This document shows, in pieces, positions 39,993-50,153 of a DNA stretch of 64,000 nucleotides. The position numbers and the translations under genes are program-made. The notes below the pieces were generated by a model that saw only the letters and a list, made by a program, of their open reading frames with translations, was not told where the DNA came from and did no database searches. Source of the DNA: Caldicellulosiruptor kronotskyensis 2002 (GTDB lineage: Bacteria; Bacillota; Thermoanaerobacteria; Caldicellulosiruptorales; Caldicellulosiruptoraceae); the NCBI RefSeq assembly GCF_000166775.1, contig NC_014720.1, positions 831,501 to 895,500 on the forward strand. The letters are read 5' to 3'. Each line of letters begins with the position of its first letter. Positions within the stretch are counted from its first letter, which is position 1.

Positions 39993-41684
39993 ATGAGATG
40001 TATTGGAGAAAAATTGGCTAAAAAAGTTTTTGTTGAATATTTAAAAACTATGTTTCCTTATGTTAAGGGATATAGTTTTCAGATCTTTTTAGTATTGTTG
40101 CTTTCATCTTTATTAGCAATATCGAATTTAATATCCCCAACAATAAGTAAAATGCTTGTTGATAGAATATTTGCTGCTCACGACAAGAATTTATTAATAA
40201 AATTGTTAATTTTAATGAGCTTAGCATTTGTTATAATTGCAACTATAAACCTTTTAAATAGCTATTTAATGGCAAGATTAACTGCTTTTTTAAATTACAG
40301 AATCAAAATGGATTTTTTTAATAAACTTCAACACACATCATTGGTATTTCATATGTCTAAAAAAAGTGGTGAAATCCAGTACAGGATGTTTTATGATACC
40401 GAATTTATGGTAGATTATTTTTTGAAATTGATTATTAATATGCCAATGTATACAATTTGGGTAGTATTGATTTTGTATTTAATGTATAAGTGGTCACCTA
40501 TTTTAATGTCATTAGTAGTAATAGTATTTATGTTCCAGGTCATACTTATAGTGAGGTTTAGAGAACCAGTAAAGAAAGCAGTATTTAATAAAAAAAATAT
40601 AGAACAAAATACTGTTTCAGAAATTAACGAGCATTTCAATGCAATAGAGTTAATTAAAACTTTAAGTTTAGAAAAAATAGCTTTTGAAAGGGTAAGCCAC
40701 AATATGAAGAATCTTATTGATGCTATCGTTAAATTAGTATTTATTCAATCAATGTATCAAACAGGAACCAGTTTGTTGAACCAATTGTGGTCATTTGGTA
40801 CTTTATGGTTTGGGGCAAATCTTGTATTTTCAGGTAAGATAACTGTTGGAACCTTTATGGGATTTTATATACTTGCAGGACTTTTATATCAACCAATCGT
40901 GTCAATGACCGGTATTGTGTTAAGCTGCCAAGAATTAAAAGTTGCTTATCTAAGATTTGAAGAGTATTATAAAAGTCCGTTTGTTTTAATAGAAAAAGGT
41001 GGTAATAAGCCATTTAGATTTGAGGAAATTTTAGAAATGCGAAATGTTTTTTTTGCTTATGAAAACAATTATCCAGTTCTTAATAATGTGAATCTAATTC
41101 TTAAACCAGGATGTATTGTTGCATTAACAGGAAAGAGTGGTTCAGGTAAAAGCACATTTGCAAGAATTGTTTCGAGATTACTCAAACCTCAAGTGGGGGA
41201 AATTTTGATAGACGGAGTTAATATCGAAGAAATCAACATAGAAGACTTCAGAAAAAATGTTGGATTTTTACTACAAAATGCATTTATAATTAATGGTACA
41301 TTATATGAAAATGTAACCCTTGGAAATCACAATTACTCATTAGATGATGTAAAAAAAGTTATTGCTGAAGCTGGACTTACTGATTTAATTGCTAGAGATC
41401 CAAAGGGGCTAAATATGGATATTGGTATTCGCGGAGCACAAATATCCTTAGGTGAGGCTCAACGTATAGCACTTGCAAGAATATTACTAAGAAAACCTAA
41501 AATTGTAATATTAGATGAGCCGACATCTTTCCTTGATCCTGAAACAGAAGAAATAATTCTGAACTCAATCGTTAAATTAAAACAGAAAAACTCATTAATT
41601 CTTGTAATAACTCATAAAGCTTCTACGTTATCAATAGCAGATAAGATTTTAAGGTTTCAGAATGGAAGTATTGTAGAAATTTGA
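39993..41684 (+). CDS. ABC transporter, fused permease and ATPase (peptide exporter type)
   Basis: 563 residues. Six membrane helices (about 25-305) precede the ATPase: Walker A 'GKSGSGKST', Q-loop 'FLLQNAF', signature 'ISLGEAQ' (L-S-G-G-Q variant), Walker B 'IVILDEPTS' and H-loop 'ITHKAST'. There is no N-terminal C39 peptidase domain, so leader removal must be done by another protein, possibly the PrsW-like protease. It most likely exports the mature RiPP and gives immunity. ATG 39993 is preferred over TTG 39987. Confidence 0.9.
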   Translation: MRCIGEKLAKKVFVEYLKTMFPYVKGYSFQIFLVLLLSSLLAISNLISPTISKMLVDRIFAAHDKNLLIKLLILMSLAFVIIATINLLNSYLMARLTAFLNYRIKMDFFNKLQHTSLVFHMSKKSGEIQYRMFYDTEFMVDYFLKLIINMPMYTIWVVLILYLMYKWSPILMSLVVIVFMFQVILIVRFREPVKKAVFNKKNIEQNTVSEINEHFNAIELIKTLSLEKIAFERVSHNMKNLIDAIVKLVFIQSMYQTGTSLLNQLWSFGTLWFGANLVFSGKITVGTFMGFYILAGLLYQPIVSMTGIVLSCQELKVAYLRFEEYYKSPFVLIEKGGNKPFRFEEILEMRNVFFAYENNYPVLNNVNLILKPGCIVALTGKSGSGKSTFARIVSRLLKPQVGEILIDGVNIEEINIEDFRKNVGFLLQNAFIINGTLYENVTLGNHNYSLDDVKKVIAEAGLTDLIARDPKGLNMDIGIRGAQISLGEAQRIALARILLRKPKIVILDEPTSFLDPETEEIILNSIVKLKQKNSLILVITHKASTLSIADKILRFQNGSIVEI

Positions 41685-41696
41685 AGATGTAACTAA

Positions 41697-41737
41697 TCAA
41701 GGGGCTATCCATAACTTTTTTGGACAGCCCCTCTTGC
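41697..41737. terminator. Bidirectional terminator between RiPP cluster and lysC
   Basis: GGGGCTaTCC and GGAcAGCCCC form the stem; convergent genes end on both sides. Confidence 0.8.
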
Positions 41738-41742
41738 TTATT

Positions 41743-42972
41743 TTATTTCCCATTGCTGTTCAAAAGGTGAAGTTTGAACTTATCATGTATAGCTCTTACT
41801 GCTTTTTCAGCGTCCTTTTCGTCAATCAAGACTGATATCTTTATCTCGGATGTCGAAATCATCTCGATGTTGATACCTGCATCATAAAGAGCTTCAAACA
41901 TCATTGCAGCAACGCCTGGATTGTTGACCATTCCAGCACCAACTATAGAGACCTTTGCAACATTGTCAGCATATGTTATATCCTTTGCGCCAATTATGTG
42001 CAGATTCTTTGTCAAAACATCAAGTGTCTGCTTTAAGTTGCTCTTTGATACTGTAAACGATATATCCTTTGTTTTTTCTCTTCCAATTGACTGCAAAATT
42101 ATATCAACATTTATATTTTCTTTTGCCAAAAGTGAAAATATCTGAAATGCCTTGCCCGGAACATTTTCAACTCCAATCACTGCAACCCTTGCAATGTCCT
42201 TGTCACACGCAACACCGGATACTAAAAGCTTTTCCACCGAATTTACCTCCTTTACAATTGTTCCTTCATTGTCGTTGAAAGATGACCTAACAACAAGGGG
42301 AATATTGTATTTTTTTGCAAGCTCAACAGACCTGTTATGAAGTACCTTTGCTCCAAGTGTGGCAAGCTCTAACATCTCATCGTAGGAAATCTCTTTGAGC
42401 TTTGATGCGTTTGGAACAATTCTTGGGTCTGCTGTATAAACACCGTCAACATCTGTATATATTTCACATTTGTCAGCTTTCAAAGCTGCAGCCAGAGCTA
42501 CGGCTGTTGTATCAGAACCTCCACGCCCCAGCGTGGTTATATCGTCATACTTATTTATTCCCTGAAAACCTGCAACAACAACTATGTTCCTCTTATCAAG
42601 CTCTCTTTGGAGCCTTTCTGAGTCAATTTCAATGATTCTTGCATTTGAATAGTGGCTGTCTGTCTTTATTCCTGCCTGCCACCCGGTCAGCGAAATGACA
42701 GGATACCCAAGCTTTTCAATTGCCATTGCCATGAGTGCAATTGAAATCTGCTCACCTGTGGAAAGAAGCATATCCATCTCTCTTTTTGAAGGGTTTTCGT
42801 TTATCTCTTTTGCCTTTTCAATAAGCTCGTCTGTTGTGTCGCCTTGAGCTGAGACAACAACCACAACCTTGTTTCCTTTCTCATACTCGCTAATTGCCCG
42901 CCTTGCTGCCCGAAATATTCTTTCTTTGTCTGCAACAGATGTTCCACCATACTTTTGGACAACTATTCCCAA
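41743..42972 (-). CDS. lysC: Aspartate kinase
   Basis: 409 residues. It catalyses the first step of the aspartate pathway. 'VVQKYGGTSVADKERI' is the substrate-binding start; 'GRGGSDTTAVALAAAL' and 'EIYTDVDGVYTADPRIVP' complete the kinase site. Two ACT domains (about 265-400) provide feedback control. It starts at TTG 42972 with GGGAGG upstream; the longer frame adds 17 residues unlike the family. Last gene of the threonine operon. Confidence 0.93.
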   Translation of the reverse strand: MGIVVQKYGGTSVADKERIFRAARRAISEYEKGNKVVVVVSAQGDTTDELIEKAKEINENPSKREMDMLLSTGEQISIALMAMAIEKLGYPVISLTGWQAGIKTDSHYSNARIIEIDSERLQRELDKRNIVVVAGFQGINKYDDITTLGRGGSDTTAVALAAALKADKCEIYTDVDGVYTADPRIVPNASKLKEISYDEMLELATLGAKVLHNRSVELAKKYNIPLVVRSSFNDNEGTIVKEVNSVEKLLVSGVACDKDIARVAVIGVENVPGKAFQIFSLLAKENINVDIILQSIGREKTKDISFTVSKSNLKQTLDVLTKNLHIIGAKDITYADNVAKVSIVGAGMVNNPGVAAMMFEALYDAGINIEMISTSEIKISVLIDEKDAEKAVRAIHDKFKLHLLNSNGK

Positions 42973-43068
42973 GATATTTCCCTCCCATGTAAGTAATGTC
43001 AATGGTCTAAAATAAAATTTCACAAGACCATTTTGATACTATTATATTACACTTTTGAGTAGTTTGCT

Positions 43069-43992
43069 TTATCTTTTTAAACTTGTGCTCTGAACAGAAA
43101 AAACTGTTGCACCGCTATTGTCAGCTTCCAAAATCATAAAGTCCCAGTTAGCCGCAAGCTCCATGTTGGCAAGTGCGTTTTTGACGTTCTGTTCAAAGAT
43201 CTCATAATTCTCATCAACAAGAGCTATTATAGAAGGTCCTGCACCAGACAAAAACGCTCCTTTTGCGCCAAACTCTAAAGATAGGTTAACAATTTTATCA
43301 AAGTCAGGAATGAGCTTTTTTCTGTACGGCTGGTGAAGCCTATCCTGTGTTGCAGCCGGCAAAAGCTCATAGTTTCCAGTTGTGATTGCACTTGCAAAAA
43401 GCGTTGCTCTGCCAATGTTAAACACGGCATCTTTGAACTCAATGTATTTTGGCAGAATATTTCTTGCATATTCTGTTGACAGCTGAAAATCAGGGATGAA
43501 CACTGCAAACTTGAGTCTTGCTGGTACAACAAACTTGATATAATTTACCTTTTTATCTTCCAGCACTGCAAACACAAGTCCACCAATCATTGCTGGTGTT
43601 GAGTTATCCGGATGCCCCTCCATCTTTGCAGCCAAGTAAATCATCTCTTCTTCAGAAAGTTTTCCGCCACTGAGTAAATTTGCAGCATAGATTCCGCCTG
43701 AGATACATGCGGCAGAAGAACCAAGCCCGCGCGTCAGAGGAATTTCGTTTATAAGGTTTATCCTAAGCCCTCTTGGATACCAGCCAACCTCATCAAACAC
43801 CGTCTTCATAGCTTTGAACACAAGGTTATTTTCATCCTTTGCAATTGATGGGTCATCCGGGGATGAAGTAATTATAAGTCCTTTTTCAATTTCTTCAACT
43901 TCAATGATGTTGTAAAGCTTTAGAGCAACACCCATACAGTCAAATCCGGCACCAAGGTTTGCCGACGATGCCGGAACCTTTACAGAAATCAT
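43069..43992 (-). CDS. thrB: Homoserine kinase
   Basis: 307 residues of the GHMP kinase superfamily. The ATP loop is 'PLTRGLGSSAACISGGI' (about 85-101); 'SANLGAGFDCMGVAL' at the N terminus and 'GAFLSGAGPSIIAL' near residue 250 are the other family motifs. It phosphorylates homoserine on the path to threonine. It lies between hom and lysC. Confidence 0.95.
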   Translation of the reverse strand: MISVKVPASSANLGAGFDCMGVALKLYNIIEVEEIEKGLIITSSPDDPSIAKDENNLVFKAMKTVFDEVGWYPRGLRINLINEIPLTRGLGSSAACISGGIYAANLLSGGKLSEEEMIYLAAKMEGHPDNSTPAMIGGLVFAVLEDKKVNYIKFVVPARLKFAVFIPDFQLSTEYARNILPKYIEFKDAVFNIGRATLFASAITTGNYELLPAATQDRLHQPYRKKLIPDFDKIVNLSLEFGAKGAFLSGAGPSIIALVDENYEIFEQNVKNALANMELAANWDFMILEADNSGATVFSVQSTSLKR

Positions 43993-44021
43993 TTTTTCAA
44001 CTTACCTCCAGACATTTTAGC

Positions 44022-45278
44022 TTATATATTTTCATCGTATCTAACAATAGATAAGACCTTTTCTACAACAGAAATCTTTTCAAGCTGAGAAATCTTTTCT
44101 CTGAACTCACTTTCTTTCAACTCATGTGTCACAAACGCAAATTCGTTTGTGCCTATTGGTCTATGTGTGTTTACTATCATGCAGTCATTGAATATGAGAG
44201 AAACAGCATCTTTTGCCTTGGTGTAGTCTTTGTATTTGACTCTTACAAAGAATCTGCAGGATGTATTTTCAATGTCCACAACTTCAATGTCCCCTGAGAT
44301 TGCCCATGTGTAGACATAAGACTTGTCAATGTGTTTAACAATGTCTATGATGTCGCCAACAACAGCGCTTGCTGTTGGAAGCTTTCCAGCACCTTGGCCA
44401 TAGAACATCACATCACCAATTGCATCGCCTTTTACCAGAATTGCATTGAACACGTCATCCACGTTTGCAAACGGGCTTTTGTAAGATATCATAAGGGGCG
44501 AAACTCTTGCAAACACTCTTTTGTCATCAATCTTTTTGCTCATTGCAATGAGCTTTATTGTGCAGCCAAGCTCTTCAGCATACTCCATATCTTCTTTTGT
44601 TATCTTTGATATCCCTTCTGTGTAAATGCTTTCATAGTTTACATAATGAGAGTATGCAATAGATGAGAGGATTGCAATCTTTCTGCACGCGTCATGACCC
44701 TCTATATCATTGCTTGGGTTTCTTTCTGCGTATCCTTTTTCCTGAGCTTCTTTTAGAGCATCTTCAAACGAAAGTGAATACTTTTTCATCTGAGTGAGAA
44801 TATAGTTTGTTGTACCATTTAAAATTCCTGCAATCTCTGTAATTTGATTTCCTGCCAAGCAGTTTTGAAGAGGTCTTATAATGGGTATTCCGCCACCAAC
44901 ACTTGCTTCAAAAAAGTAGTTTATATTGTTTTCCTTTGCAATCTTTAAAAGTTCAGGACCGTGCCTTGCAACAAGTTCCTTGTTGGATGTTACAACGTGT
45001 TTCCCGTTTAAAAGAAGCTTTTTTGTATAAGTGTATGCAGGTTCAAGCCCGCCTATTGTCTCAACAACAATTGAAACTTCGGGGTCGTTCAATATAATAT
45101 CAAAATCTTTTATCATCAAATCTTTTGCGGGATGGTCAGGAAAATCGCGAATGTCAAGAATGTATTTTACTGATATTTCTTCCCCTGCTCTTTTTGCAAT
45201 TGATGATGCATTTTTCGTCAAAACTTCCCAAACGCCTGATCCAACAACACCAAATCCCATTATTGCAACCTTTGCCAC
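44022..45278 (-). CDS. hom: Homoserine dehydrogenase
   Basis: 418 residues. NAD(P) motif 'IMGFGVVGSGVWEVL'; catalytic region 'VTSNKELVARHGPELL', 'ASVGGGIPIIRPLQNCLAGNQI', 'GILNGTTNYILTQM' and 'YAERNPSNDIEGHDACRK'. A C-terminal ACT-like regulatory domain lies at about 345-410. It makes homoserine from aspartate semialdehyde. It is 29 bp upstream of thrB on the same strand. Confidence 0.96.
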   Translation of the reverse strand: MAKVAIMGFGVVGSGVWEVLTKNASSIAKRAGEEISVKYILDIRDFPDHPAKDLMIKDFDIILNDPEVSIVVETIGGLEPAYTYTKKLLLNGKHVVTSNKELVARHGPELLKIAKENNINYFFEASVGGGIPIIRPLQNCLAGNQITEIAGILNGTTNYILTQMKKYSLSFEDALKEAQEKGYAERNPSNDIEGHDACRKIAILSSIAYSHYVNYESIYTEGISKITKEDMEYAEELGCTIKLIAMSKKIDDKRVFARVSPLMISYKSPFANVDDVFNAILVKGDAIGDVMFYGQGAGKLPTASAVVGDIIDIVKHIDKSYVYTWAISGDIEVVDIENTSCRFFVRVKYKDYTKAKDAVSLIFNDCMIVNTHRPIGTNEFAFVTHELKESEFREKISQLEKISVVEKVLSIVRYDENI

Positions 45279-45307
45279 TTTAGCTTCCCTCCTTTTTCAA
45301 AACCTTT

Positions 45308-45760
45308 TTAGTACTCTTCTCTTCCCAAAATCTCAATCTTTTTAACACCATCAACCTTTTCAATCTCAAGGATCAAATCTTTAACAGACTTTGTCATCCC
45401 TGATGTTCTGATAGAAATTGAGACAGTTGCAATCCCGCCAAGAGGGATGTTTTGATTGATTGTAAGAATGTTTGCATTTGTCTCAGAAATAATGTTTAAT
45501 ATCTTTGACAAAATCCCAGGAATGTCTTTTAAAACAAGAGCAAGAGTTATAATCTTGCCACGGGAGCTTTCAAAAAAGGGGAATATACAGTCTTTGTATT
45601 TGTAAAAAGCACTTCTTGAAATACCCACCATCTTTACAGCTTCGTTTACAGCTTTCACTTCACCCTTTTCTAATAGCTCTTTTGCCTTGACAACTTTCAA
45701 AAAGACTTCTGGCAGAACACTTTCTTCAACTATATAGTACGTGGCATCTTTCTTTAACAT
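45308..45760 (-). CDS. UPF0735 ACT domain protein (PheB-like)
   Basis: 150 residues. The N-terminal helix-turn-helix-like part 'VNEAVKMVGISRSAFYKYKDCIFPF' is followed by an ACT domain (about 70-147, 'LVLKDIPGILSKILNIISETNANILTINQ'). This is the classic UPF0735/PheB layout. ACT domains bind amino acids, and its place as first gene of the hom-thrB-lysC operon suggests a regulatory role in threonine synthesis. Confidence 0.88.
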   Translation of the reverse strand: MLKKDATYYIVEESVLPEVFLKVVKAKELLEKGEVKAVNEAVKMVGISRSAFYKYKDCIFPFFESSRGKIITLALVLKDIPGILSKILNIISETNANILTINQNIPLGGIATVSISIRTSGMTKSVKDLILEIEKVDGVKKIEILGREEY

Positions 45761-45880
45761 AATTGTTGTTCACCTATAAAAGACAAATGTTTTTATGGAA
45801 TGGATTTTAACATATGCTTTTAAAAAATTCAAGTATAAAAATAAAATTTATTTTGCATATTAACTTTTAGAAAGGAGAAT

Positions 45881-46084
45881 ATGGATAAGATGATAAAGCT
45901 TTCAGATATAATAACGAAATATAGCATTTTGATGTTTGTGCTCAGTGGTATCTTAATACTTGTACTTGACTTAAAAGAGTTAAAATCAAAAAATTTACAA
46001 AGAGAAGTCAAGCTTGCTAAAACAACAGCAGTAATTTTGATAGCTATAGGAGTTTTGATGTTTATAATAAGAGTTTTTATCTGA
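45881..46084 (+). CDS. Small two-helix membrane protein of gerA operons
   Basis: 67 residues with two membrane helices (about 14-28 and 47-65) and a charged loop. It resembles short membrane proteins (CLC_0170 type) that precede or accompany germinant-receptor genes in clostridia. It starts 9 bases before an alternative in-frame ATG at 45890 and ends 15 bp before the gerA-type gene. Confidence 0.6.
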   Translation: MDKMIKLSDIITKYSILMFVLSGILILVLDLKELKSKNLQREVKLAKTTAVILIAIGVLMFIIRVFI

Positions 46085-46098
46085 AAGTGGTGAGAGTA

Positions 46099-47694
46099 AT
46101 GGGGTTTATTGAGATAATAAAGCGAAGAAAGGAAAGGGTTAGAAATAGCCAAAAGAAAGAGACAAAGGAATATATTTGCGCGCAGGAAAAAATTTATATA
46201 TCTATTGATGATAATCTAAATTATTTAAGAGAGGTACTCAATGATAATGATGATATTGTTATAAGAGAATTTTTTGCAGCTGATATAAAATGTGCAACTG
46301 TGTTTATCGATGGGCTTGTTAATAGAGAAATTATAGACAGAGATGTGATAAAGCATCTTATGGTAGAGGTACAATTATTTGATAAAAATATTTCTCAGAA
46401 TGAAGCCTACAGTAAGATACTAAATACCCTTCTTGCTACATCTGATATTAAAGAGGTAACAAGTTTTAAAGATGCTATTTTAGACCTTTTATGTGGAGAG
46501 ACGCTTCTATTTATTGACAAATCTGACAAAATAATTAGAATTTCAACACGTAATTTTCCAAATAGAGGAATTCAACAACCAATATCTGAAAATGCAGTAA
46601 GAGGACCTCGAGATAGTTTTAATGAGGTTGTGAGATTTTCGACAGCTCTTATCCGAAGAAGAGTAAGGGATACAAGGCTTAGGGTAAAGAATTTAAAACT
46701 GGGAAGAAGGTCGAAAACTGATGTGTATCTTATATATGTAGATGACATTGTGGACAGGGACATTTTAAATGAGGTAAACCAAAGACTTTCAAAAATTGAT
46801 ATTGATGCAATAATGGAGTCTGGCATGATAGAACAACTTATAGAAGATGACATATTTTGCTTATTCCCAACAATTCAACACACAGAAAGAGTTGATACAG
46901 CAGTTGCTGCTCTTTATGAAGGAAGGATTGTAATTTTAACTGACAATACAAACTTAGCACTTATTGTTCCCGCGACATTTGCTACATTTATACAACATTC
47001 TGAGGATTACTATGAAAGATGGCATATTGCAACAGTTATACGAATTTTAAGGGTTTTTGCAGCAGTATTAGCCATGACATTACAAGGGTTTTATATATCG
47101 ATATCCTCATTTACCCCAAGTATGATACCACCTGACTTAGGTCTGTTTATTGCAGCCACAAGAGAAGGTGTGCCAATACCAGTATTTTTAGAAGCACTTT
47201 TTTTGGAGTTTATGCTTGAACTTCTAAGAGAAGCAGGCTTGAGACTTCCAGGACCAATAGGACAGACAATAGGCATTGTAGGTGGGCTTATAATAGGTCA
47301 AGCTGCTGTGCAAGCAGGAATTATTTCGCCTATAATGGTCATACTTGTTGCAACAACTGCAATTGCATCGTTTGCTATCCCGGCATATAATTTTTCTATT
47401 TCCCTAAGGCTTTTTAAATTTGTTTATATTCTTGTCTGCGCCGCTTTGGGACTTTATGGATTCATACTATTGAGCTTAATAATTATTGGTAATTTAGTAA
47501 AAACAAAAAGTTTTGGAATTCCATATTTATCACCTTTTGTCTCATTTGAGATTTTGGATTACAAGGACGCTATTGTAAGACTTCCAACAAGATATCTTTG
47601 GTCAAGACCAATATTTGCCTCAACTCAGCAAAAAATAAGGATGCTTTATGAAAGAACCCCAGATTATGCATCGGCAGGTGAAGATAAAAGATGA
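46099..47694 (+). CDS. GerA-family spore germination protein, A subunit
   Basis: 531 residues. A soluble N-terminal domain (about 40-280) has 'FIDGLVNREIIDRDV' and 'VDDIVDRDILNEVNQRL'. It precedes a membrane domain with five helices and the conserved 'RITRVFAA'-like 'RILRVFAAVLA', 'PSMIPPDLGLFIAATREGVPIP' and 'LREAGLRLPGPIGQTIGIVGGLIIG'. It forms the germinant receptor with the B and C subunits encoded next. ATG 46099 has GGTGAG upstream. Confidence 0.93.
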   Translation: MGFIEIIKRRKERVRNSQKKETKEYICAQEKIYISIDDNLNYLREVLNDNDDIVIREFFAADIKCATVFIDGLVNREIIDRDVIKHLMVEVQLFDKNISQNEAYSKILNTLLATSDIKEVTSFKDAILDLLCGETLLFIDKSDKIIRISTRNFPNRGIQQPISENAVRGPRDSFNEVVRFSTALIRRRVRDTRLRVKNLKLGRRSKTDVYLIYVDDIVDRDILNEVNQRLSKIDIDAIMESGMIEQLIEDDIFCLFPTIQHTERVDTAVAALYEGRIVILTDNTNLALIVPATFATFIQHSEDYYERWHIATVIRILRVFAAVLAMTLQGFYISISSFTPSMIPPDLGLFIAATREGVPIPVFLEALFLEFMLELLREAGLRLPGPIGQTIGIVGGLIIGQAAVQAGIISPIMVILVATTAIASFAIPAYNFSISLRLFKFVYILVCAALGLYGFILLSLIIIGNLVKTKSFGIPYLSPFVSFEILDYKDAIVRLPTRYLWSRPIFASTQQKIRMLYERTPDYASAGEDKR

Positions 47695-48797
47695 TAATAA
47701 ACGACAATGACAAAATTTCCAGTTTCCAGTGTTTTGTGTTGTTGGTATCTGTCATGATAGGAATTGGTATAATGTTTATGCCTGCGTCTGTTGCAAAAGC
47801 ATCAGAACAAAATGGATGGTTTGTTGTGGTGCTTGGTGGAATATTATCTTTTTTAGTTTTTCTTCTAATATTTAGAGTTACTATGATAAACCCTGATTTG
47901 ACTATTATTGAACTTTTAAATAAAGCGTTTGGGAAGATTTTAGGAACTGTACTTTCATTTATATATGTAGTTTACTTTGTAATATTTTCTGCTTTTGAAA
48001 CAAGGCTTATTGCAGAGACAGCCAAGGAATTTTTATTTACACTCACACCGAATGAAGTTTTGATTATTTCATTTCTTTTTACTTGTGCTTATATTTCAAG
48101 ATATGGAATAGAAGTAATTGCACGCATGTGTGAAGTTTTAATGCCGGGGATTGTGCTTATAATTATTGTTTTGAGCTTTTTTGTATACCAAAGACTTGAC
48201 TTTTCAAATCTTCTTCCTGTTTTAAACATTCCTTTTACAAAACTTATTAAGGGTATTGGTACAACAATTTTTAGCTTTCTTGGTTTTGAAGTATTTTTAT
48301 TTTTTATGCCATATGTGAGGCGAAAGGACAAGCTAATCAAGAGTGCTTTTTTTGGATTTCTTGTTACGATTTTGCTCTACGAGGTTATAGTAATCTTTGC
48401 GACAGCTGATTTTGGTTCAAAAGTAGTACAAACCATGGTATGGCCGACACTAAATCTTTTTAGAGATGTGACAGTTTTGGAAATAGTTATTGAAAGACCT
48501 GAAAGTATTGTTGTTTCCTTATGGATGATTACAACCTACACCACAGAGATTATATTTTTAATGACAACAGGGTTGATTTTGGCAAGAATTTTTAACACGA
48601 AAGAACATAATTTCTTTGTATTCATTCAGCTGCCATTTATTTATATATTATCATTGATACCACAAAATATAGCAGAGACACAAAAATTTATGGATTATTT
48701 TAGCTACTTTTTTGCATTTTTTGTTGTATTGTTATTACCTTTAATAACTCTCATTACTCTCTTAATCAAAAAGAAGGTGAAAAAATATGAAACATAG
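47691..48797 (+). CDS. GerB-family germination permease
   Basis: 368 residues with 10 membrane helices of the APC-superfamily GRKB type: 'MIGIGIMFMPASVAKASEQNGWFVV', 'YRYGIEVIARMCEVLMP'-like 'SRYGIEVIARMCEVLMPG' and 'LLPVLNIPFTKLIKGIGTTIFSFLGFEVFLFFMPY'. It is the probable ligand-binding subunit of the germinant receptor. It overlaps the A subunit by 4 bases and the C subunit by 11. Confidence 0.92.
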   Translation: MIINDNDKISSFQCFVLLVSVMIGIGIMFMPASVAKASEQNGWFVVVLGGILSFLVFLLIFRVTMINPDLTIIELLNKAFGKILGTVLSFIYVVYFVIFSAFETRLIAETAKEFLFTLTPNEVLIISFLFTCAYISRYGIEVIARMCEVLMPGIVLIIIVLSFFVYQRLDFSNLLPVLNIPFTKLIKGIGTTIFSFLGFEVFLFFMPYVRRKDKLIKSAFFGFLVTILLYEVIVIFATADFGSKVVQTMVWPTLNLFRDVTVLEIVIERPESIVVSLWMITTYTTEIIFLMTTGLILARIFNTKEHNFFVFIQLPFIYILSLIPQNIAETQKFMDYFSYFFAFFVVLLLPLITLITLLIKKKVKKYET

Positions 48798-50082
48798 CAA
48801 AAAAGTAGTATTAGGTACTTTAATTATTTTTTCAATACTTTTTTTGTCAGGTTGCTGGGATAGGGTTGAGATAGAAGACAGAGGTTACATTCTTGCACTT
48901 GGTGTTGACAAATATGACCCAAGTGATTTGAACAAGTACGAAACAAGTGAATATATTAATCTTGACAGAAACACTCAAAAATTTTCTCCAGAACAAAAAA
49001 AGCCAGATATAAAGACTAACCAGAAGGGTATTGACCCGCAAACAAAAAGAAAGGTAAAACCCCCTCTTCCAAGTAGTAAAAATCAATACAAGTTTGCAGT
49101 GACAGTACTTTTCCCAAACCTCAGAACTATAGGAAAGGATTCAAAGCCAGATGAACAAATGAGATTTTTATTTGTAAGACCTACAAATAATGTTGTTGGA
49201 ATTAGAAACTATCTTGAGAGAGAGATAAACAAAAGGCTATATTATGGATATTTAAAAGTGGTTGTTTTTGGGAAAGACCTTGCTAAAGACCCTGCACTTG
49301 TAAGAGAGGCTTTAGATGGACTTAATAGAGAAAGTGATATTCCACAGAACACATTTTTACTTGTTTCTGAAACAACAGCAAGGGATATCCTTAATACCAT
49401 GCCACTTGTCCAACCTGTAACTGGTATTCATCTTTTTGAGATATCAAAAAGCGCTTCAATTTATGGTAGGGTTATTGATACCCCATTGAGTCAAGTTGTA
49501 AATAGTTTTATAAATTCAAACTGTGCAGTTATCTCAAGAGTAGAGCCTGGAATTGAAACATTGAAAATAGCTGGTGCCGCTGTATTTAAAAACTTTAAAT
49601 TTGTAGGGTGGATGGATGAAAAGCAGCTTCAAGTCTATAAGCTTCTGATGGGAAAAGCTAAGCATACATTTATTGACGATTTAAAATACAAATCTTCCTA
49701 TATTCCGTTTGTGACAACAGAGATACAGGTAAAGAAAAAAATAAAGAAAAATAAAGGTAAATTATGGATTATATATAACTTAAGGATAGAAGGAGAAGTT
49801 ACTGAATTTGTTTTCAAAAGTGATTATAAAGTTTTGGATGATCCTATGAGAAGGTATATACAAACTGAACTGAATAGAATAATAAAACAAAGGTCACAAC
49901 AACTATGTTATATGTTAAATGTAAAATACAATGCAGATGTATTGGCAATAGGTGATTTCATATCTAAACACAGACCAAAAGAATGGGAAAAGCTAAAGAA
50001 AAACTGGGATACTGAGCTAAAGAAAATTAAAATAGAAGTCATACCGGATGTGAGACTTCGAAGAAGTGGAACAGTATTTTAA
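48787..50082 (+). CDS. GerC-family germination lipoprotein
   Basis: 431 residues. The lipobox 'FLSGC' (Cys about 23) is followed by 'WDRVEIEDRGYILALGVDKY', the Ger(x)C N-terminal signature. 'AGAAVFKNFKFVGWMDEKQL' lies mid-protein and the C-terminal domain is helical. An Asn/Lys-rich insert (about 45-95) is longer than usual. It completes the A-B-C receptor operon and sits on the outer face of the inner membrane. Confidence 0.92.
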   Translation: MKHSKKVVLGTLIIFSILFLSGCWDRVEIEDRGYILALGVDKYDPSDLNKYETSEYINLDRNTQKFSPEQKKPDIKTNQKGIDPQTKRKVKPPLPSSKNQYKFAVTVLFPNLRTIGKDSKPDEQMRFLFVRPTNNVVGIRNYLEREINKRLYYGYLKVVVFGKDLAKDPALVREALDGLNRESDIPQNTFLLVSETTARDILNTMPLVQPVTGIHLFEISKSASIYGRVIDTPLSQVVNSFINSNCAVISRVEPGIETLKIAGAAVFKNFKFVGWMDEKQLQVYKLLMGKAKHTFIDDLKYKSSYIPFVTTEIQVKKKIKKNKGKLWIIYNLRIEGEVTEFVFKSDYKVLDDPMRRYIQTELNRIIKQRSQQLCYMLNVKYNADVLAIGDFISKHRPKEWEKLKKNWDTELKKIKIEVIPDVRLRRSGTVF

Positions 50083-50153
50083 TTTTTGTGTATAAAAAGT
50101 GTTTTTAGAGTAAATGCTAAAAATAGAAATAAAACTGAGAGAGGTAAAAATAT

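Noticed and set aside
44903-45097. Plus-strand frames inside hom, thrB and lysC
   Set aside because: They are antisense shadows of well-identified genes and show low-complexity translations.
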